From positions 1 to 7,994 of the forward strand of contig CAZJBP010000161.1 of NCBI GenBank assembly GCA_964544115.1: a stretch of DNA of 7,994 nucleotides, given 5' to 3'. The translations under genes were made by a program, and so were the position numbers. The DNA comes from CAZJBP01 sp964544115 (GTDB lineage Bacteria > Verrucomicrobiota > Kiritimatiellia > UBA8416 > JADHWI01). The notes beneath the pieces are model-generated. The model saw only the letters and a program-made list of their open reading frames with translations. It was not told the origin of the DNA and did no database searches. Positions 7,849 through 7,994 of this stretch are shown piece by piece; positions within the stretch are counted from its first letter, which is position 1, and the number at the start of each line of letters is the position of its first letter.

Positions 7849-7994
7849 TCAAGCGCGCGGGTCCGGCCCGGTGCATCCCGTCGCCCGCGCCAGGGCCCGT
7901 ACGAGGTCGTAGCGCTGCACCGGCTTGGGCAGAACCACGTCGATGCCCTCCGGCCGCAGGTGCCGGCGTTCCATCTCATCCCCCGCACCCGTCA
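7849..7994 (-). CDS. Response-regulator receiver domain, C-terminal end only (runs off right edge)
   Basis: Last 47 residues of a minus-strand gene ending at TGA (7851-7849). The visible part starts TGAGDEMERRHLRPEGIDVV, continues LPKPVQRYDLVRALARATG and ends with a short tail. This matches the end of a CheY-like receiver domain: a T-[AG] motif after strand 4, the conserved Lys-Pro of strand 5 (LPKP), then helix 5 (DLVRAL). The phosphorylated Asp would lie outside the window. Because only about 20 residues follow the Lys-Pro, the receiver domain is C-terminal, so the protein is either a single-domain regulator or the tail of a hybrid sensor kinase. The second is slightly favoured, as is common in GC-rich genomes with many hybrid kinases, but this cannot be decided here. 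Convergent with the plus-strand gene. Confidence 0.75.
   Translation of the reverse strand, partial: TGAGDEMERRHLRPEGIDVVLPKPVQRYDLVRALARATGCTGPDPRA

Noticed and set aside
6881..7876. Minus-strand open frame of 331 codons opposite the plus-strand gene
   Set aside because: Arg/Gly-rich product without motifs, and it would overlap the real receiver-domain gene end. The plus frame has helical, charge-patterned protein features.

Overview
The window is GC-rich bacterial chromosome with dense, well-formed genes and no sign of phage, transposon, CRISPR or RNA genes. High GC, Shine-Dalgarno-led starts, several lipoprotein signals, a stand-alone rubrerythrin-type protein and a TPR-rich envelope set fit a Gram-negative, possibly anaerobic or microaerophilic lineage. 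A member of the Planctomycetota/Verrucomicrobiota/Kiritimatiellota or Deltaproteobacteria-like groups is my guess. No marker gene settles it.

Layout: a run of seven genes reads leftward (minus strand). From right to left they are a ferritin-like/rubrerythrin diiron protein (start 6464), class II fumarase fumC (start 5956), an ATP-grasp ligase-like protein (start 4494), a lipoprotein metallophosphoesterase of the CPPED1-like type (start 3259, ATGA overlap with the ATP-grasp gene), a TPR-repeat lipoprotein (start 2359), a CvpA-family membrane protein (start near 869) and the N-terminus of a small lipoprotein (start 140) cut by the left edge. That last gene is easily missed because it is short and truncated. 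At the right, a plus-strand gene of unknown function (about 6596-7801) is divergent from the rubrerythrin gene. It converges on the C-terminal end of a response-regulator receiver domain that enters from the right edge on the minus strand.

How they may fit together: rubrerythrin plus iron-independent fumarase looks like an oxidative-stress-tolerant metabolic pair, separated by only 7 bases. The ATP-grasp, phosphoesterase, TPR lipoprotein, CvpA and small lipoprotein genes look like an envelope-oriented set, although a promoter-like element before the TPR gene suggests at least one internal transcription start. The plus-strand protein carries an N-terminal domain that I associate with HD-GYP-type signalling proteins, and its neighbour is a receiver domain, so the right end may be a signalling locus.

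The most unusual non-coding signal is a 21-base inverted repeat (20 of 21 positions paired) with arms at 6501-6521 and 6663-6683, spanning the divergent promoter region. I do not see a clearly new biological system. The window is mostly ordinary core and accessory genes.
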